In this document: positions 23,351 to 30,117 of the stretch, in pieces
Layout of the letters: the number at the start of each line of letters is the position of its first letter
Numbering within the stretch: position 1 is the first letter of the stretch
Virus record (IMG/VR): IMGVR_UViG_3300049847_000280
Location: 1-37,808 of that record
DNA from: a virus
DNA length: 37,808 nt
Strand: one strand, 5' to 3'
Position numbers and translations under genes: made by a program
Notes under the pieces: model-generated
What the model was told of the DNA's origin: nothing
Databases searched by the model: none
What the model saw: the letters and a program-made list of their open reading frames with translations, nothing else

Positions 23351-23997
23351 CAGGCAAACAACCGAAGTTGAGCGTAAGCAGCGGTGATGCGTTCACACGC
23401 GATATCGAAGTATTTCCGCTCGATCTCGATGCCTATGAACTTTCTACCAGCAGCAACGGCCGCAATTCCTGTGGCCCCAGTGCCCATGAACGGATCAAGC
23501 ACCGAACCTGATTCTGGTGTCCACCATCCCACGAGCTGCGTCATATGCTCGTCAGCACGTGGCGATGGGTGGCCCGTAGACCGCTCTGCTTTGTGACTGG
23601 CAACCGTTCTGGCTCGACCTGGGATGACTCCGTGCCCCTTAGGTATCTCGCCAAAGCAATAGGCAACTTCGTCACCGCGGAGTAATCGTCCAGCATAGGC
23701 CGGAAAGGCGTAAGGGAGCTGCTGAGACCGAAGGAACTTCCAGCGCAGAGGAATGGCCGAAAGAAATCGAGGATCGCTGTCAAACCCAAGGACGACCACC
23801 AGCGTTGAAGCCTTGAGCCGTTCTATTGCGTCAGCTAAGAGCGAGAACGGATGCTCGCTCCCTATCAACATACCGGGCGGACAGTTCGGCCAAACTGGGT
23901 CGGTGATTGCCGCATCTACGCTAGGCAAGGTCTCTAGAATCTCCCTGCAATCCCCGCAGTAGAGCGTTGCATCACCGATTTGTACTGATTCAGTCAT
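23350..23997 (-). CDS. DNA adenine/cytosine-N4 methyltransferase, beta class
   Basis: The protein has 215 residues. Motif IV comes first as ITDPVWPN (residues about 32-39; the usual form is DPPY), and motif I follows near the C terminus as LDPFMGTGATGIAA, about 160-175. This order defines the beta class of N4/N6 amino-methyltransferases. The DPVW variant is also found in other phage methylases of this kind. It probably protects phage DNA from host restriction or alters regulation. No cognate nuclease gene was found nearby, so it is an orphan enzyme. It is the next-to-last conventional gene of the early operon. Confidence 0.85.
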   Translation of the reverse strand: MTESVQIGDATLYCGDCREILETLPSVDAAITDPVWPNCPPGMLIGSEHPFSLLADAIERLKASTLVVVLGFDSDPRFLSAIPLRWKFLRSQQLPYAFPAYAGRLLRGDEVAYCFGEIPKGHGVIPGRARTVASHKAERSTGHPSPRADEHMTQLVGWWTPESGSVLDPFMGTGATGIAAVAAGRKFIGIEIERKYFDIACERITAAYAQLRLFA

Positions 23998-24055
23998 GGG
24001 GTGCGCATCGCTGACACGTCTGCAAGCAGTCGCACGTTACGTTGTGGACTTTCAC
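23990..24055 (-). CDS. 21-residue Cys-rich micro-ORF
   Basis: The GTG (24055) overlaps the upstream stop as GTGA, and the ORF ends over the start of the methyltransferase gene. The peptide MKVHNVTCDCLQTCQRCAPH (plus one Asp) holds four cysteines as CxC and CxxC, a possible small zinc site. Its placement in a string of coupled genes is the evidence. It may also act as a translational bridge to the methyltransferase, whose own ribosome site is weak. Confidence 0.4.
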   Translation of the reverse strand: MKVHNVTCDCLQTCQRCAPHD

Positions 24056-24636
24056 TTCGACGGCTCCTCTGGCAGCGAGAACGTAGCGCCGCGCATTTGA
24101 TAGCGTAGCCGCTCGTTCTCCTCCTTAGCTGCTGCGAGCTGCTCCTGCAATGCTTGGTATCGATCCTGAGCAACGATGCGCGTCTCGGCTACGGCAGCTT
24201 CCCTGTACCGCTCGATGGCGGCGACGAGGGCGGCGCGGGCATCGTAGTGGACCTTGTGCGCCTCTGGCTTGAACTGCACGCAATACTCGGCCCACGCTTC
24301 GTTGCAGCGGTCGATCAGCGCCTCGTACTCCGGCAACGCCCCCGGCTTCGTGACCGGTTCCGTGTTCTTCTCGAAGTACGCTCGCGCGACGTACCACTGG
24401 TCGTCATGGTTGTCGGGATTGCGGGCGATCATGCCCATGTCGTTCGGCGGGTCGTCCTCGACGGACACGCTGATGCGGAACAAGTCCTCGCCGGCAACGT
24501 ACGGCCGCATCTCGACAACGCCCACACGTCGGTACAGCGTCCACTTCGCCTCCGGCTTCGTGGCTGGCGTGGGGGCTTCTAAGCCACCCCAGTAAGTCAT
24601 TGGCCGTCCCTTCTCGTCTGGCGTGGGGGTGGTCAT
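24052..24636 (-). CDS. Hypothetical protein with C-terminal coiled coil
   Basis: The protein has 194 residues and starts at an ATG overlapping the stop of the upstream gene (ATGA). The N-terminal 60 residues contain WTLYRRVGVVEMRPY and a DPPND segment, and the C-terminal half is helical with a heptad-rich coiled coil (YQALQEQLAAAKEENERLRY). It does not show a nuclease or helix-turn-helix motif. Its function in the early operon is unknown. Confidence 0.6.
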   Translation of the reverse strand: MTTPTPDEKGRPMTYWGGLEAPTPATKPEAKWTLYRRVGVVEMRPYVAGEDLFRISVSVEDDPPNDMGMIARNPDNHDDQWYVARAYFEKNTEPVTKPGALPEYEALIDRCNEAWAEYCVQFKPEAHKVHYDARAALVAAIERYREAAVAETRIVAQDRYQALQEQLAAAKEENERLRYQMRGATFSLPEEPSK

Positions 24637-24797
24637 GGCACGTCACCGCGTTTCATCGCTTCAAAGTCCACAGTTGGACGTTCGTCAGCTCGATAGGCAG
24701 CATCGGCGTGATCGATGCCGGTGCGTAGAAACCGCCTGTACGCATGTCCCCAGCTCGCTGCCTTGCGTTTGGGCTTCGTTGCTTCGTGGTGGGTCAT
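24633..24797 (-). CDS. Small basic hypothetical protein
   Basis: The protein has 54 residues from ATG (24797), coupled upstream by ATGA to the 53-residue gene and downstream by ATGA to the 194-residue gene. The first 15 residues are His- and Lys-rich (THHEATKPKRKAAS), followed by a helical region with Trp and Tyr. A longer in-frame start at 24926 was rejected because it would overlap the whole upstream gene. The function is unknown. Confidence 0.5.
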   Translation of the reverse strand: MTHHEATKPKRKAASWGHAYRRFLRTGIDHADAAYRADERPTVDFEAMKRGDVP

Positions 24798-24955
24798 GGC
24801 TTCCACGTCCTCCGCTTGTCCCAGGGCTTGCCACGTAGCTTTGCTATGCGGCTGAAATTCAAGCGTCCATCGGCTAGCCGTCTGTAGGGAGGGCGCCGCA
24901 ACTTCCAGCGCGGCACGTCGATGCACAGCACCTGGCGCACCTCATAGGCTGGCAT
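24794..24955 (-). CDS. 53-residue basic hypothetical protein
   Basis: The ORF starts at ATG (24955), six bases after the stop of the zinc-ribbon gene, and overlaps the next start as ATGA. The product is very basic (PRWKLRRPPYRRLADGR, and GKPWDKRRTWK near the end). The length is below 60 residues. The coupling pattern supports reality. It may bind nucleic acid, but that is only compatible with its charge. Confidence 0.5.
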   Translation of the reverse strand: MPAYEVRQVLCIDVPRWKLRRPPYRRLADGRLNFSRIAKLRGKPWDKRRTWKP

Positions 24956-24960
24956 GTAAC

Positions 24961-25290
24961 TCAGCTTGGAACAGCGCCGGCACTTGCGGGCGGCGTCTCA
25001 TCTGGAAAGAACACCGGCGACCCCGCAGCGGCGCGCCTGAACCGTTGCCTGGCCGCCTCGATGCTGCGCTGTCGCGACTGTGGAACGAAATCAAGCGGCA
25101 TCCATTCACAGTCGCTCCACGTTCGACCGCAGCGCAAGCACGTCATTGTCGTGCCGTACCATTCGTAACTCGCACCAACGAACCGCGTGCGACGCTTGCA
25201 GTCGAGGCATGTGCCAGCGTGAACCACCCGCCAGCCTTGCGGTGCGCAGATGTGCAGCGTGCCATCGGCGCTTGAATAGCAGCCGCTCAT
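24961..25290 (-). CDS. Zinc-ribbon protein, early operon
   Basis: The protein has 109 residues from ATG (25290). Two CxxC pairs, CLDC and CLRC, are separated by about 20 residues (TCLDC-KRRTRF-x-MTCLRCGRTW), the typical spacing of a four-Cys zinc ribbon. A basic helix follows (RQRSIEAARQRFRRAAAG). It is probably a small DNA- or RNA-contacting protein. No enzymatic domain is attached. A longer start (25332) exists but its extra residues have no support. Confidence 0.6.
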   Translation of the reverse strand: MSGCYSSADGTLHICAPQGWRVVHAGTCLDCKRRTRFVGASYEWYGTTMTCLRCGRTWSDCEWMPLDFVPQSRQRSIEAARQRFRRAAAGSPVFFPDETPPASAGAVPS

Positions 25291-25306
25291 GGCTTGCCGC
25301 TCTCCG

Positions 25307-25465
25307 TCATGTTGTGCACAAAGTGTCGCCACATCGTTTCGCGGCTCTCACTGTGGTGGTCGGTGAGCCGTTTAGAGTGATATCCCAGTACCTGTCCTTG
25401 GGTCCAGAATGTTTCACAAGGACAGAGCAACAAGCATTCTTACAGACGTATTGGATTGTTTTCAT
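25307..25465 (-). CDS. 52-residue Cys-rich hypothetical protein
   Basis: The ORF runs from ATG (25465) and contains an N-terminal CKNACC cluster and a C-terminal CGDTLC. Four to five Cys residues could bind a metal ion. It overlaps the 3' end of the preceding 46-residue gene by about 26 bases. This stretch (25310-25800) has lower GC than its surroundings, which suggests recent acquisition. There is no clear ribosome site, so the call is tentative. Confidence 0.4.
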   Translation of the reverse strand: MKTIQYVCKNACCSVLVKHSGPKDRYWDITLNGSPTTTVRAAKRCGDTLCTT

Positions 25466-25580
25466 TAGTTTCTGGTTTTTGTTTCGGCTTTTCCAATTCA
25501 ACATGCGGGCAATCGCACGGCTCCCTGGAATCACACCAAAGGCATACTGAAGGCCACTCTGATTTAGCTTGCTCCGTCAT
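25440..25580 (-). CDS. 46-residue Cys-rich microprotein
   Basis: The ATG (25580) has GAGG 8 bases upstream. The peptide contains a compact Cys cluster CLWCDSREPCDCPH followed by a Lys/Glu/Pro/Asn-rich tail. The spacing CxxC, CxC and H is compatible with a zinc-binding knuckle. It lies 10 bases after the stop of the preceding 40-residue ORF. The function is unknown. Confidence 0.5.
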   Translation of the reverse strand: MTEQAKSEWPSVCLWCDSREPCDCPHVELEKPKQKPETNENNPIRL

Positions 25581-25589
25581 CGGCCGGCC

Positions 25590-25712
25590 TCAAAAGGATT
25601 CAAGTGGATGGCTGTCACAGGTGCTACAAGCAGTCGGCCGACTGTCGCCCTTTCGGGTCTCTAGCTTTGACTGGCAACGCGGAACGCCCCCAGCCCACCT
25701 CACACAGCTCAT
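25590..25712 (-). CDS. 40-residue Cys-rich microprotein (start uncertain)
   Basis: The ORF from ATG (25712) encodes CVRWAGGVPRC and a later CSTCDSH, again a possible metal knuckle. The frame stays open upstream with several GTG codons, so the true start could be earlier, for instance near 25754. The preceding 100 bases (25713-25820) hold only a 12-codon ATG frame coupled to the upstream stop and a small GGCAC/GTGCC hairpin. Confidence 0.35.
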   Translation of the reverse strand: MSCVRWAGGVPRCQSKLETRKGDSRPTACSTCDSHPLESF

Positions 25713-25820
25713 CCCTTCAATCCTCTTGCTCCCAGTAGGAGGCACTAGCGGCACAACAACCACTGAAGTAACGGCACGAAGTGCCCTAGATTGATCTCGT
25801 GACGGTGACAGTGGCGTTAG

Positions 25821-26024
25821 TCATTGGCGCTGTAACCCTGCAATACGGGCCATTGATAAATGCTCGCCTACGCATTCGTTACCGTAACGCTTGATGGCGG
25901 CTTCTAGGGTGGCTTGAGAAAGCTCAACTAGATGCTTGCCGCTGCTGGCGGTGCCGTGCCAATAGGCGTTATCAGCATGTTCCTTGATAGCCGCAAGCAA
26001 ATACTCCGGCAGCTTCTCGCTCAT
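25821..26024 (-). CDS. Small hypothetical helical protein
   Basis: The protein has 67 residues from ATG (26024), overlapping the upstream stop as ATGA. The sequence has YLLAAIKEHADNAYWHGTA and ATLEAAIKRYG, both amphipathic helices. A GTG 12 bases upstream (26036) is possible but less supported. The function is unknown. Confidence 0.55.
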   Translation of the reverse strand: MSEKLPEYLLAAIKEHADNAYWHGTASSGKHLVELSQATLEAAIKRYGNECVGEHLSMARIAGLQRQ

Positions 26025-26212
26025 TGATCCCACCACTTAAAAGTGTCCTGCGCAGCTTCTCGATGTCCTGCCAGCTTCTCGTCCAAAGCTGCAAAGGCCA
26101 CGTCGGCGGCACTCTCGAGCGCTGCGACGATCTCGGCCCGGCGTGGCTCTAGGAATTCAGCGCCGCGCTTAGGGTCGGCGGTCCATTTCTCGGTTGTCAC
26201 TTCGTTCTCCAT
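26021..26212 (-). CDS. Small acidic helical hypothetical protein
   Basis: The protein has 63 residues and starts one base after the stop of the zinc-finger-like ORF. It is Glu/Ala-rich and helical (EIVAALESAADVAFAALDEK), ending in a Trp-Trp. It is coupled to the next gene by ATGA. No family is recognised. Confidence 0.55.
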   Translation of the reverse strand: MENEVTTEKWTADPKRGAEFLEPRRAEIVAALESAADVAFAALDEKLAGHREAAQDTFKWWDQ

Positions 26213-26213
26213 G

Positions 26214-26492
26214 TCATCGGTGAATCAATTCCGGCACGGCTCTGCTGCCCTCGCAGAGAACCCAGCCGCGTCCCGACTGCCAGGCGTTATGCGCGCGCAT
26301 AGTCCCGTCTTTATTTATCCTTCTCAAGGCGTCGCAGAGCGAGCATTCTCCAAGCGGACCAAGCCCAAGCATCCCAATCGGGGTCTTTCCAGAACTAATC
26401 GCTGCTCTAACTGATTCGGCGAGTATGAAAAACGGGGAATTTTTCTTTGTGCCTGGCCGTAGTGCGACGTGTGTTTGCGTCCTTTTGCACAC
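26214..26492 (-). CDS. Zinc-finger-like hypothetical protein (start uncertain)
   Basis: The frame gives up to 92 residues from GTG (26492). The convincing part is the C-terminal 52 residues after an internal ATG (26372): GECSLCDALRRINKDGTM, then a His, and GWVLCEGS. This C-x2-C, H, C layout resembles small phage zinc fingers of the CxxC-(R-T-x-D-G)-H-(C-x-G-S) type. Most of it overlaps another open frame (26324-26533), so either the start is internal or a frameshift joins the two. Confidence 0.45.
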   Translation of the reverse strand: MCKRTQTHVALRPGTKKNSPFFILAESVRAAISSGKTPIGMLGLGPLGECSLCDALRRINKDGTMRAHNAWQSGRGWVLCEGSRAVPELIHR

Positions 26493-26533
26493 AGCCAGCG
26501 CTCAATCGTCAGCACGATTTTCTGCGGCATCAT
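26324..26533 (-). CDS. Small ORF coupled to the Sak4-like gene, overlapping next frame
   Basis: The ORF of 69 residues begins at an ATG that overlaps the stop of the Sak4-like gene (ATGA), which is the rule in this operon. The N terminus is MMPQKIVLTIERWLCAKGRK. From about 26490 downward a second frame, containing a zinc-finger-like sequence, is also open. A run of A bases (AAAGAAAAATT on the minus strand, near 26450) lies in the overlap and could allow frameshifting. The two frames may form one protein. Confidence 0.4.
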   Translation of the reverse strand: MMPQKIVLTIERWLCAKGRKHTSHYGQAQRKIPRFSYSPNQLEQRLVLERPRLGCLGLVRLENARSATP

Positions 26534-27495
26534 CGAACAATCCTGCCTAACCGCTCTGCCGCCGCGTCGCTCGCTGCCTTGACGGCCGTTTTGTGCTCCT
26601 TCGGCATCAAGCGCCAGGTGTCGGCGCGCTCGGCCTCGAGGTCGTCGAACACCACGAGGTCGGTGCAGTTCGCGTACTTGTCGACGAGCGTCCACTCCCC
26701 ACTCACGGCCGCCTGTACGGGCGCTGTAGCGGGCTTCGCCGCGACCGTACCTCCAGCCGCCCACTCGGCCAATCGCTGGCCGCTCGCCTCGTCAATCGTC
26801 CGATCGGCCGGAAACAGCGATCGGTGCTGCTCCTCGAGCTTGATCGGCTTCGGGTAGCCAGGGCGGTCGGCCGTCAGCAAGAAGCTCGCGGTCATTTCGT
26901 ACGGCAACGACTTCTCTGCAATCGGCACCCAGCCATCGAGCCCGGTGAGAGTTTTCTTCGGCTGAATCTCCATCTTGCCGTTGACGCGCACCATTTCGAT
27001 TTTCTCCTCGGCCCGAAAGCAGAGGATAAGGTGCGCGCGAACTTGGAGCAGTCGCGAGGCCATGCGCTTGTGCGCCATCTTCGGCTTGATCCACGCCGCC
27101 ATTTTGCAGCTCTCGCGCTTCTTCCAGTCGTCGCCGGCCATGCGGTCGAGTTCGGCTTCCTGCCAGTCGAGAATGCCGCCCTCCCCGGCCCACTCGTGCG
27201 ACATGGAGTCGACGACGATCACCGGATACCCGGCCGTATCGGCCGCGTGGATCGCGTCAGCGTAGGCTCCAGGGCTAAACGGCGGGCGCAGATCCCCGTG
27301 GTCGAACTTGAAACGGTCGGCGTAGTGCTTGGCACGTCCGGCCTCGGTGTCGATGACCGCGAATGACTTGCCGCCACTCATCCCAGTAGCAAGGCGCATT
27401 GCGGTGTAAGTCTTGCCAGATCCAGATGCCCCGGCAAGGCCGATGATGAGCCCGATTTTCTCGCGTACGGCGGGTTTGAAAGCAAAGCCATTCAC
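26530..27495 (-). CDS. Sak4-like single-strand annealing/recombination ATPase
   Basis: The protein has 321 residues from GTG (27495), which overlaps the exonuclease stop as GTGA and has a G-rich ribosome site upstream. The P-loop is GASGSGKT (residues 22-29), and Walker B is VIVVD (92-96) followed by SMSHEW. A KPKMAHKRMASRLLQVRAHLILCFRAEEK segment continues the RecA-like fold. This resembles the phage nucleotide-binding AAA_24/Sak4 proteins, RecA-related single-strand annealing partners. The C-terminal 90 residues are probably separate. It pairs with the neighbouring RecE-like exonuclease in recombination and possibly recombination-dependent replication. Confidence 0.8.
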   Translation of the reverse strand: MNGFAFKPAVREKIGLIIGLAGASGSGKTYTAMRLATGMSGGKSFAVIDTEAGRAKHYADRFKFDHGDLRPPFSPGAYADAIHAADTAGYPVIVVDSMSHEWAGEGGILDWQEAELDRMAGDDWKKRESCKMAAWIKPKMAHKRMASRLLQVRAHLILCFRAEEKIEMVRVNGKMEIQPKKTLTGLDGWVPIAEKSLPYEMTASFLLTADRPGYPKPIKLEEQHRSLFPADRTIDEASGQRLAEWAAGGTVAAKPATAPVQAAVSGEWTLVDKYANCTDLVVFDDLEAERADTWRLMPKEHKTAVKAASDAAAERLGRIVR

Positions 27496-28325
27496 AGAGT
27501 GCCCCCCTCGTCGATGATCGCCCACGGTGGCGGTTCAAGCTCGCCCACGGTCGTGAGGTAGCCTGGCCACACGTCGGTCTCGAGGCAGCGCTTCCACGTG
27601 TCGACCGCGCGGCCCCAGCGCGAGTCGCCGAGTGCTCGCAACTGGCCGCTCGCGCGCAGCGGCACGACGGCGTACGGTGGCTCGATCTCGCAGAACGCGA
27701 AGATGAAATCAACGCGGCCCGCAAGCTCAGGCTTCAGAGCCTCGAGTGCCTGCACGTAGGCGGCGCGCTGTATGTCGTAGCCGTAATCGACGGCATGTCT
27801 CGAGCACGTGCGCGGGTCGGCCGACGTGATCGTTTTCAGGTCCACGATTCGCCCGCGCGCATGATTCAGGTTATCGAGCATCGAGCGGCACAGCACGCCA
27901 CCGGTCTCAAACTCTATCGGGACTTCGGACGCGCCGTCCTGCAAGTCGATGCCAAACTCGAGCAGGTTCACGTGTAGCGCATTCACCGTGAGCTGTAGTT
28001 CTGCATACCGCCTTGCTAGCACTGGCAGCCGTCCGGCCTCGATCGCCGCATCGCGCAGCTCCTGAGCCGCCTTCGTCCGGAAGTTATCGGCCTCGATCAC
28101 GTCGAGCTGTGGGCCTGAGCCGAGCAGCATCGCGTGAATGATCGAGCCGTCGCTCATTGCGTCGGTCGCCGCCGGCCGATGGTTGCCAAAGCGCGGGTGG
28201 TCGCTCCACGCGTGCAGCGCCGAGCGGCTCACGATGGTATGCGCCACCGACGATGACAAGGACGGTCGCTCGCAGGGGTCTGCGTGGTACTGAGCTGCCG
28301 TGACGTCGAGAATTCTGGCGCTCAT
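27492..28325 (-). CDS. RecE-like PD-(D/E)XK exonuclease
   Basis: The protein has 277 residues from ATG (28325), overlapping the previous stop (ATGA). A longer in-frame start was rejected because it reads through the upstream gene. The nuclease core is visible: MLDNL with D151, VDLKT with D162 and K164, and a Q-x3-Y motif at Q186/Y190 (YDIQRAAY). The N terminus ADPCERPSLSSSVAHTIVSR is typical of the PDDEXK-like domain of phage exodeoxyribonuclease VIII type. It would resect double-strand ends so that Sak4 can act. Confidence 0.85.
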   Translation of the reverse strand: MSARILDVTAAQYHADPCERPSLSSSVAHTIVSRSALHAWSDHPRFGNHRPAATDAMSDGSIIHAMLLGSGPQLDVIEADNFRTKAAQELRDAAIEAGRLPVLARRYAELQLTVNALHVNLLEFGIDLQDGASEVPIEFETGGVLCRSMLDNLNHARGRIVDLKTITSADPRTCSRHAVDYGYDIQRAAYVQALEALKPELAGRVDFIFAFCEIEPPYAVVPLRASGQLRALGDSRWGRAVDTWKRCLETDVWPGYLTTVGELEPPPWAIIDEGGTL

Positions 28326-28531
28326 TGCGTCGCCTCGGCATAGCTCTCGACCGCCGCGAGACGGCCAATGCGTCGGCGCTCCTTCACGTTCTGTGCGCTG
28401 GCGACTATTTCGACGTCGCGCAACCGGATCTCGCCGAGGCAAATGCACTTGCAGCCGTTGCCTTGCCGCGCGAGTTCGCGCAGATCCCAGGCTTGAGTGC
28501 CACGGCGCAGGATTTTCGCGCCGCCGCTCAC
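28322..28531 (-). CDS. Small basic Cys-containing hypothetical protein
   Basis: The product has 69 residues from GTG (28531), overlapping the upstream stop as GTGA. A C-x-C-x-C cluster (GCKCICLGE) lies in the middle, and the C-terminal third is helical. No family is recognised. It is coupled to the exonuclease by ATGA, so it may be made with it. Confidence 0.5.
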   Translation of the reverse strand: MSGGAKILRRGTQAWDLRELARQGNGCKCICLGEIRLRDVEIVASAQNVKERRRIGRLAAVESYAEATQ

Positions 28532-28725
28532 GAGTTGGCACCGTCGACGAGGTACGGAAACTCCATTGCGAGACGTGCGCGCTCGGCCTCGAACTGGCCA
28601 AGCTGAAGCTTCAGAGCGTGATTGCGGAACAGATCCTGTTTTTTGAATGACAGTTGCTTTTGCGTCGCGTCGATCGCGATCGAAAGCGCGGAGTAGAGGA
28701 CGGCGGGCGTTGCTTGATCGGACAT
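28528..28725 (-). CDS. Small helical hypothetical protein
   Basis: The product has 65 residues from ATG (28725), which has GAGG about 8 bases upstream. A longer start at 28761 would overlap the stop of the preceding gene. It is helical with a basic centre (QLSFKKQDLFRNHALKLQL). The function is unknown. Confidence 0.55.
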   Translation of the reverse strand: MSDQATPAVLYSALSIAIDATQKQLSFKKQDLFRNHALKLQLGQFEAERARLAMEFPYLVDGANS

Positions 28726-28738
28726 AGGTAGGGCCTCA

Positions 28739-28927
28739 TTACGTTGTGGATTGAAGAACACGGTCGGCGATCTGCGAGTGCTCGCGCAGGGAAACGGGTG
28801 CGCCGTCGATGAACAGCTCGCGGCGATCTAGGCTGCCCGGCCAGTTGCAGTCGGGCTCTGGTGCGCTGACTTCGCAGACGAGCGTCACGAGCTGATCGTC
28901 GATCCACGCTTCGTAGGTTTTACGCAT
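28739..28927 (-). CDS. Small hypothetical protein
   Basis: The product has 62 residues from ATG (28927), which lies inside the last codons of the upstream 37-residue membrane ORF. It is a mixed alpha/beta small protein (YEAWIDDQLVTLVCEV, RRELFIDGAPVSL). The longer frame to 28990 was rejected because the ATG fits the operon overlap. The function is unknown. Confidence 0.55.
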   Translation of the reverse strand: MRKTYEAWIDDQLVTLVCEVSAPEPDCNWPGSLDRRELFIDGAPVSLREHSQIADRVLQSTT

Positions 28928-29033
28928 CGTTGTGGCCTTCGAGCCAGTCAGCGACGAGGCATCCGATGGCAGCCACGAGGCAGCCCACACCGAGGATCAG
29001 AATCGTGGTTACCAGTGCGGCGAAGGGACTCAC
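28920..29033 (-). CDS. 37-residue single-TM membrane peptide
   Basis: The GTG (29033) overlaps the upstream stop as GTGA. The peptide has a hydrophobic stretch (ALVTTILILGVGCLVAAIGC) followed by DWLEGHND, thus a small one-pass membrane protein. Its end overlaps the start of the next gene by 8 bases. Small early membrane peptides of phages often take part in superinfection exclusion or host control, but nothing specific can be shown here. Confidence 0.55.
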   Translation of the reverse strand: MSPFAALVTTILILGVGCLVAAIGCLVADWLEGHNDA

Positions 29034-29410
29034 GACTGCGACTCCACTGCCGCGACGATCTCATCCCACGTGTCGCCATCTGCCTTGATGTGAAAGAGCG
29101 AGAAGCCGCTGGTGCCGGACATGGTGCCGACCGTGATGGGCTTCTGCCGAGCTTCGCTCGATGCCACGTCGGCCTGCTTGCGTAGCGCGTCCTGCTTCGC
29201 GCACAGCGCGCGGTACGTCGGATCGCTGAGCAACGCCTCGCGTCGCGCCACTGCCTCCGCCTTCACGGCGCGCTCCTGCTCTCGCAGATCGCACGCCAGA
29301 ACGTGTGCGGCCTCGCGCTTCTCCGCCGATAGCGCCCGCTCGTTTTCCTGCCAGACCACCCTCGGTCCGAGCAGCTTCTTCAGCCGCGCGACTGCTTGCT
29401 TGTTGTTCAC
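29030..29410 (-). CDS. Coiled-coil hypothetical protein
   Basis: The product has 126 residues from ATG (29410), overlapping the upstream stop as ATGA. A long charged helix (residues about 20-90; REQERAVKAEAVARREALL, ALCAKQDALRKQADVAS) suggests a coiled coil, followed by a beta-like GTSGFSLFHIKADGD end. No family is recognised. Confidence 0.6.
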   Translation of the reverse strand: MNNKQAVARLKKLLGPRVVWQENERALSAEKREAAHVLACDLREQERAVKAEAVARREALLSDPTYRALCAKQDALRKQADVASSEARQKPITVGTMSGTSGFSLFHIKADGDTWDEIVAAVESQS

Positions 29411-29589
29411 TTGCTTTCTCCGCTCAGTTGCCGGATGCGCTGCGCTCCGGCGCGAATGTCGTGCGCGATGCCGTGAAAACCCTTGACGTCGAGCAGTGCG
29501 GCTTGCACTTCGAGCATGGCCGAGAGTTCGGCGTCGTCGTAGCCTTCGTGGCTGGTGATCTCAGGGTCTATGTAGGGACGTTCGTTCAT
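29407..29589 (-). CDS. Small acidic hypothetical protein
   Basis: The product has 60 residues from ATG (29589). Its start overlaps the end of the 57-residue gene and its stop overlaps the next start (ATGA). It starts NERPYIDPEITSHEGYDDAEL and ends with a basic helix. The function is unknown. Confidence 0.55.
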   Translation of the reverse strand: MNERPYIDPEITSHEGYDDAELSAMLEVQAALLDVKGFHGIAHDIRAGAQRIRQLSGESK

Positions 29590-29759
29590 GGCAGTACCTC
29601 ACGTATTTCGATTGTGTCGCCGACGCTGTAGGTCCAATCCTCCAGCGCCTCGCTTACCTTCAGGTCGATAAACTCTTCGGCGTCCGTCTCGTAAACCGTA
29701 AACTCGACGCGATCAAGTTCGCCGCCTGGGCCACTCAAAATCACTGCGATGGTTCGCAT
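29586..29759 (-). CDS. 57-residue hypothetical protein
   Basis: The ORF from ATG (29759) runs MRTIAVILSGPGGELDRVEF and on to VGDTIEIREVLP, a small alternating beta pattern. It overlaps the preceding gene by 19 bases and the next by 4 (ATGA). Its length is under 60 residues. The overlaps make it likely to be real. No family is recognised. Confidence 0.55.
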   Translation of the reverse strand: MRTIAVILSGPGGELDRVEFTVYETDAEEFIDLKVSEALEDWTYSVGDTIEIREVLP

Positions 29760-30112
29760 GCGTCTGCCTCCAGTGTTTGCTCGTGCGCGTCCGCCCAGTC
29801 GACAAACCAGCCAAGATCCTCGGCCACGTCCTCGGCCTTAAGTGCGGCGCAGATGGTGTTGACGGCCTCGCGGATGGCGTCCGGCTCCCAGCCGTCGAGC
29901 ACCTCGGCGTTGTGCTCGTCGCCGTCCACAAATCCCATCCAATCGCCGCCCCACTCCCACACCAGGATGTAGTTGCTGGGCTTGCCGTTGCGATCGAGCA
30001 GCAGGGCCAGTGCAATCTGTCCCGTGGTGCCCACCTTGTCGGACGTGAGGATTGCCACCTGGCGCATGACGATGATCGCCGGGCCGACTTGTGTGGTCAC
30101 TTGTGTGGTCAT
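29741..30112 (-). CDS. Hypothetical early protein
   Basis: The product has 123 residues from ATG (30112), with AGTAGG before it; the longer GTG frame to 30157 would run into the previous gene. Trp-rich centre WEWGGDWMGFVDGDEHN and acidic C-terminal helix (AEDVAEDLGWFVDWADAH) are visible. No family is recognised. It lies 5 bases after the first gene of the operon. Confidence 0.6.
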   Translation of the reverse strand: MTTQVTTQVGPAIIVMRQVAILTSDKVGTTGQIALALLLDRNGKPSNYILVWEWGGDWMGFVDGDEHNAEVLDGWEPDAIREAVNTICAALKAEDVAEDLGWFVDWADAHEQTLEADACEPSQ

Positions 30113-30117
30113 GCGAC

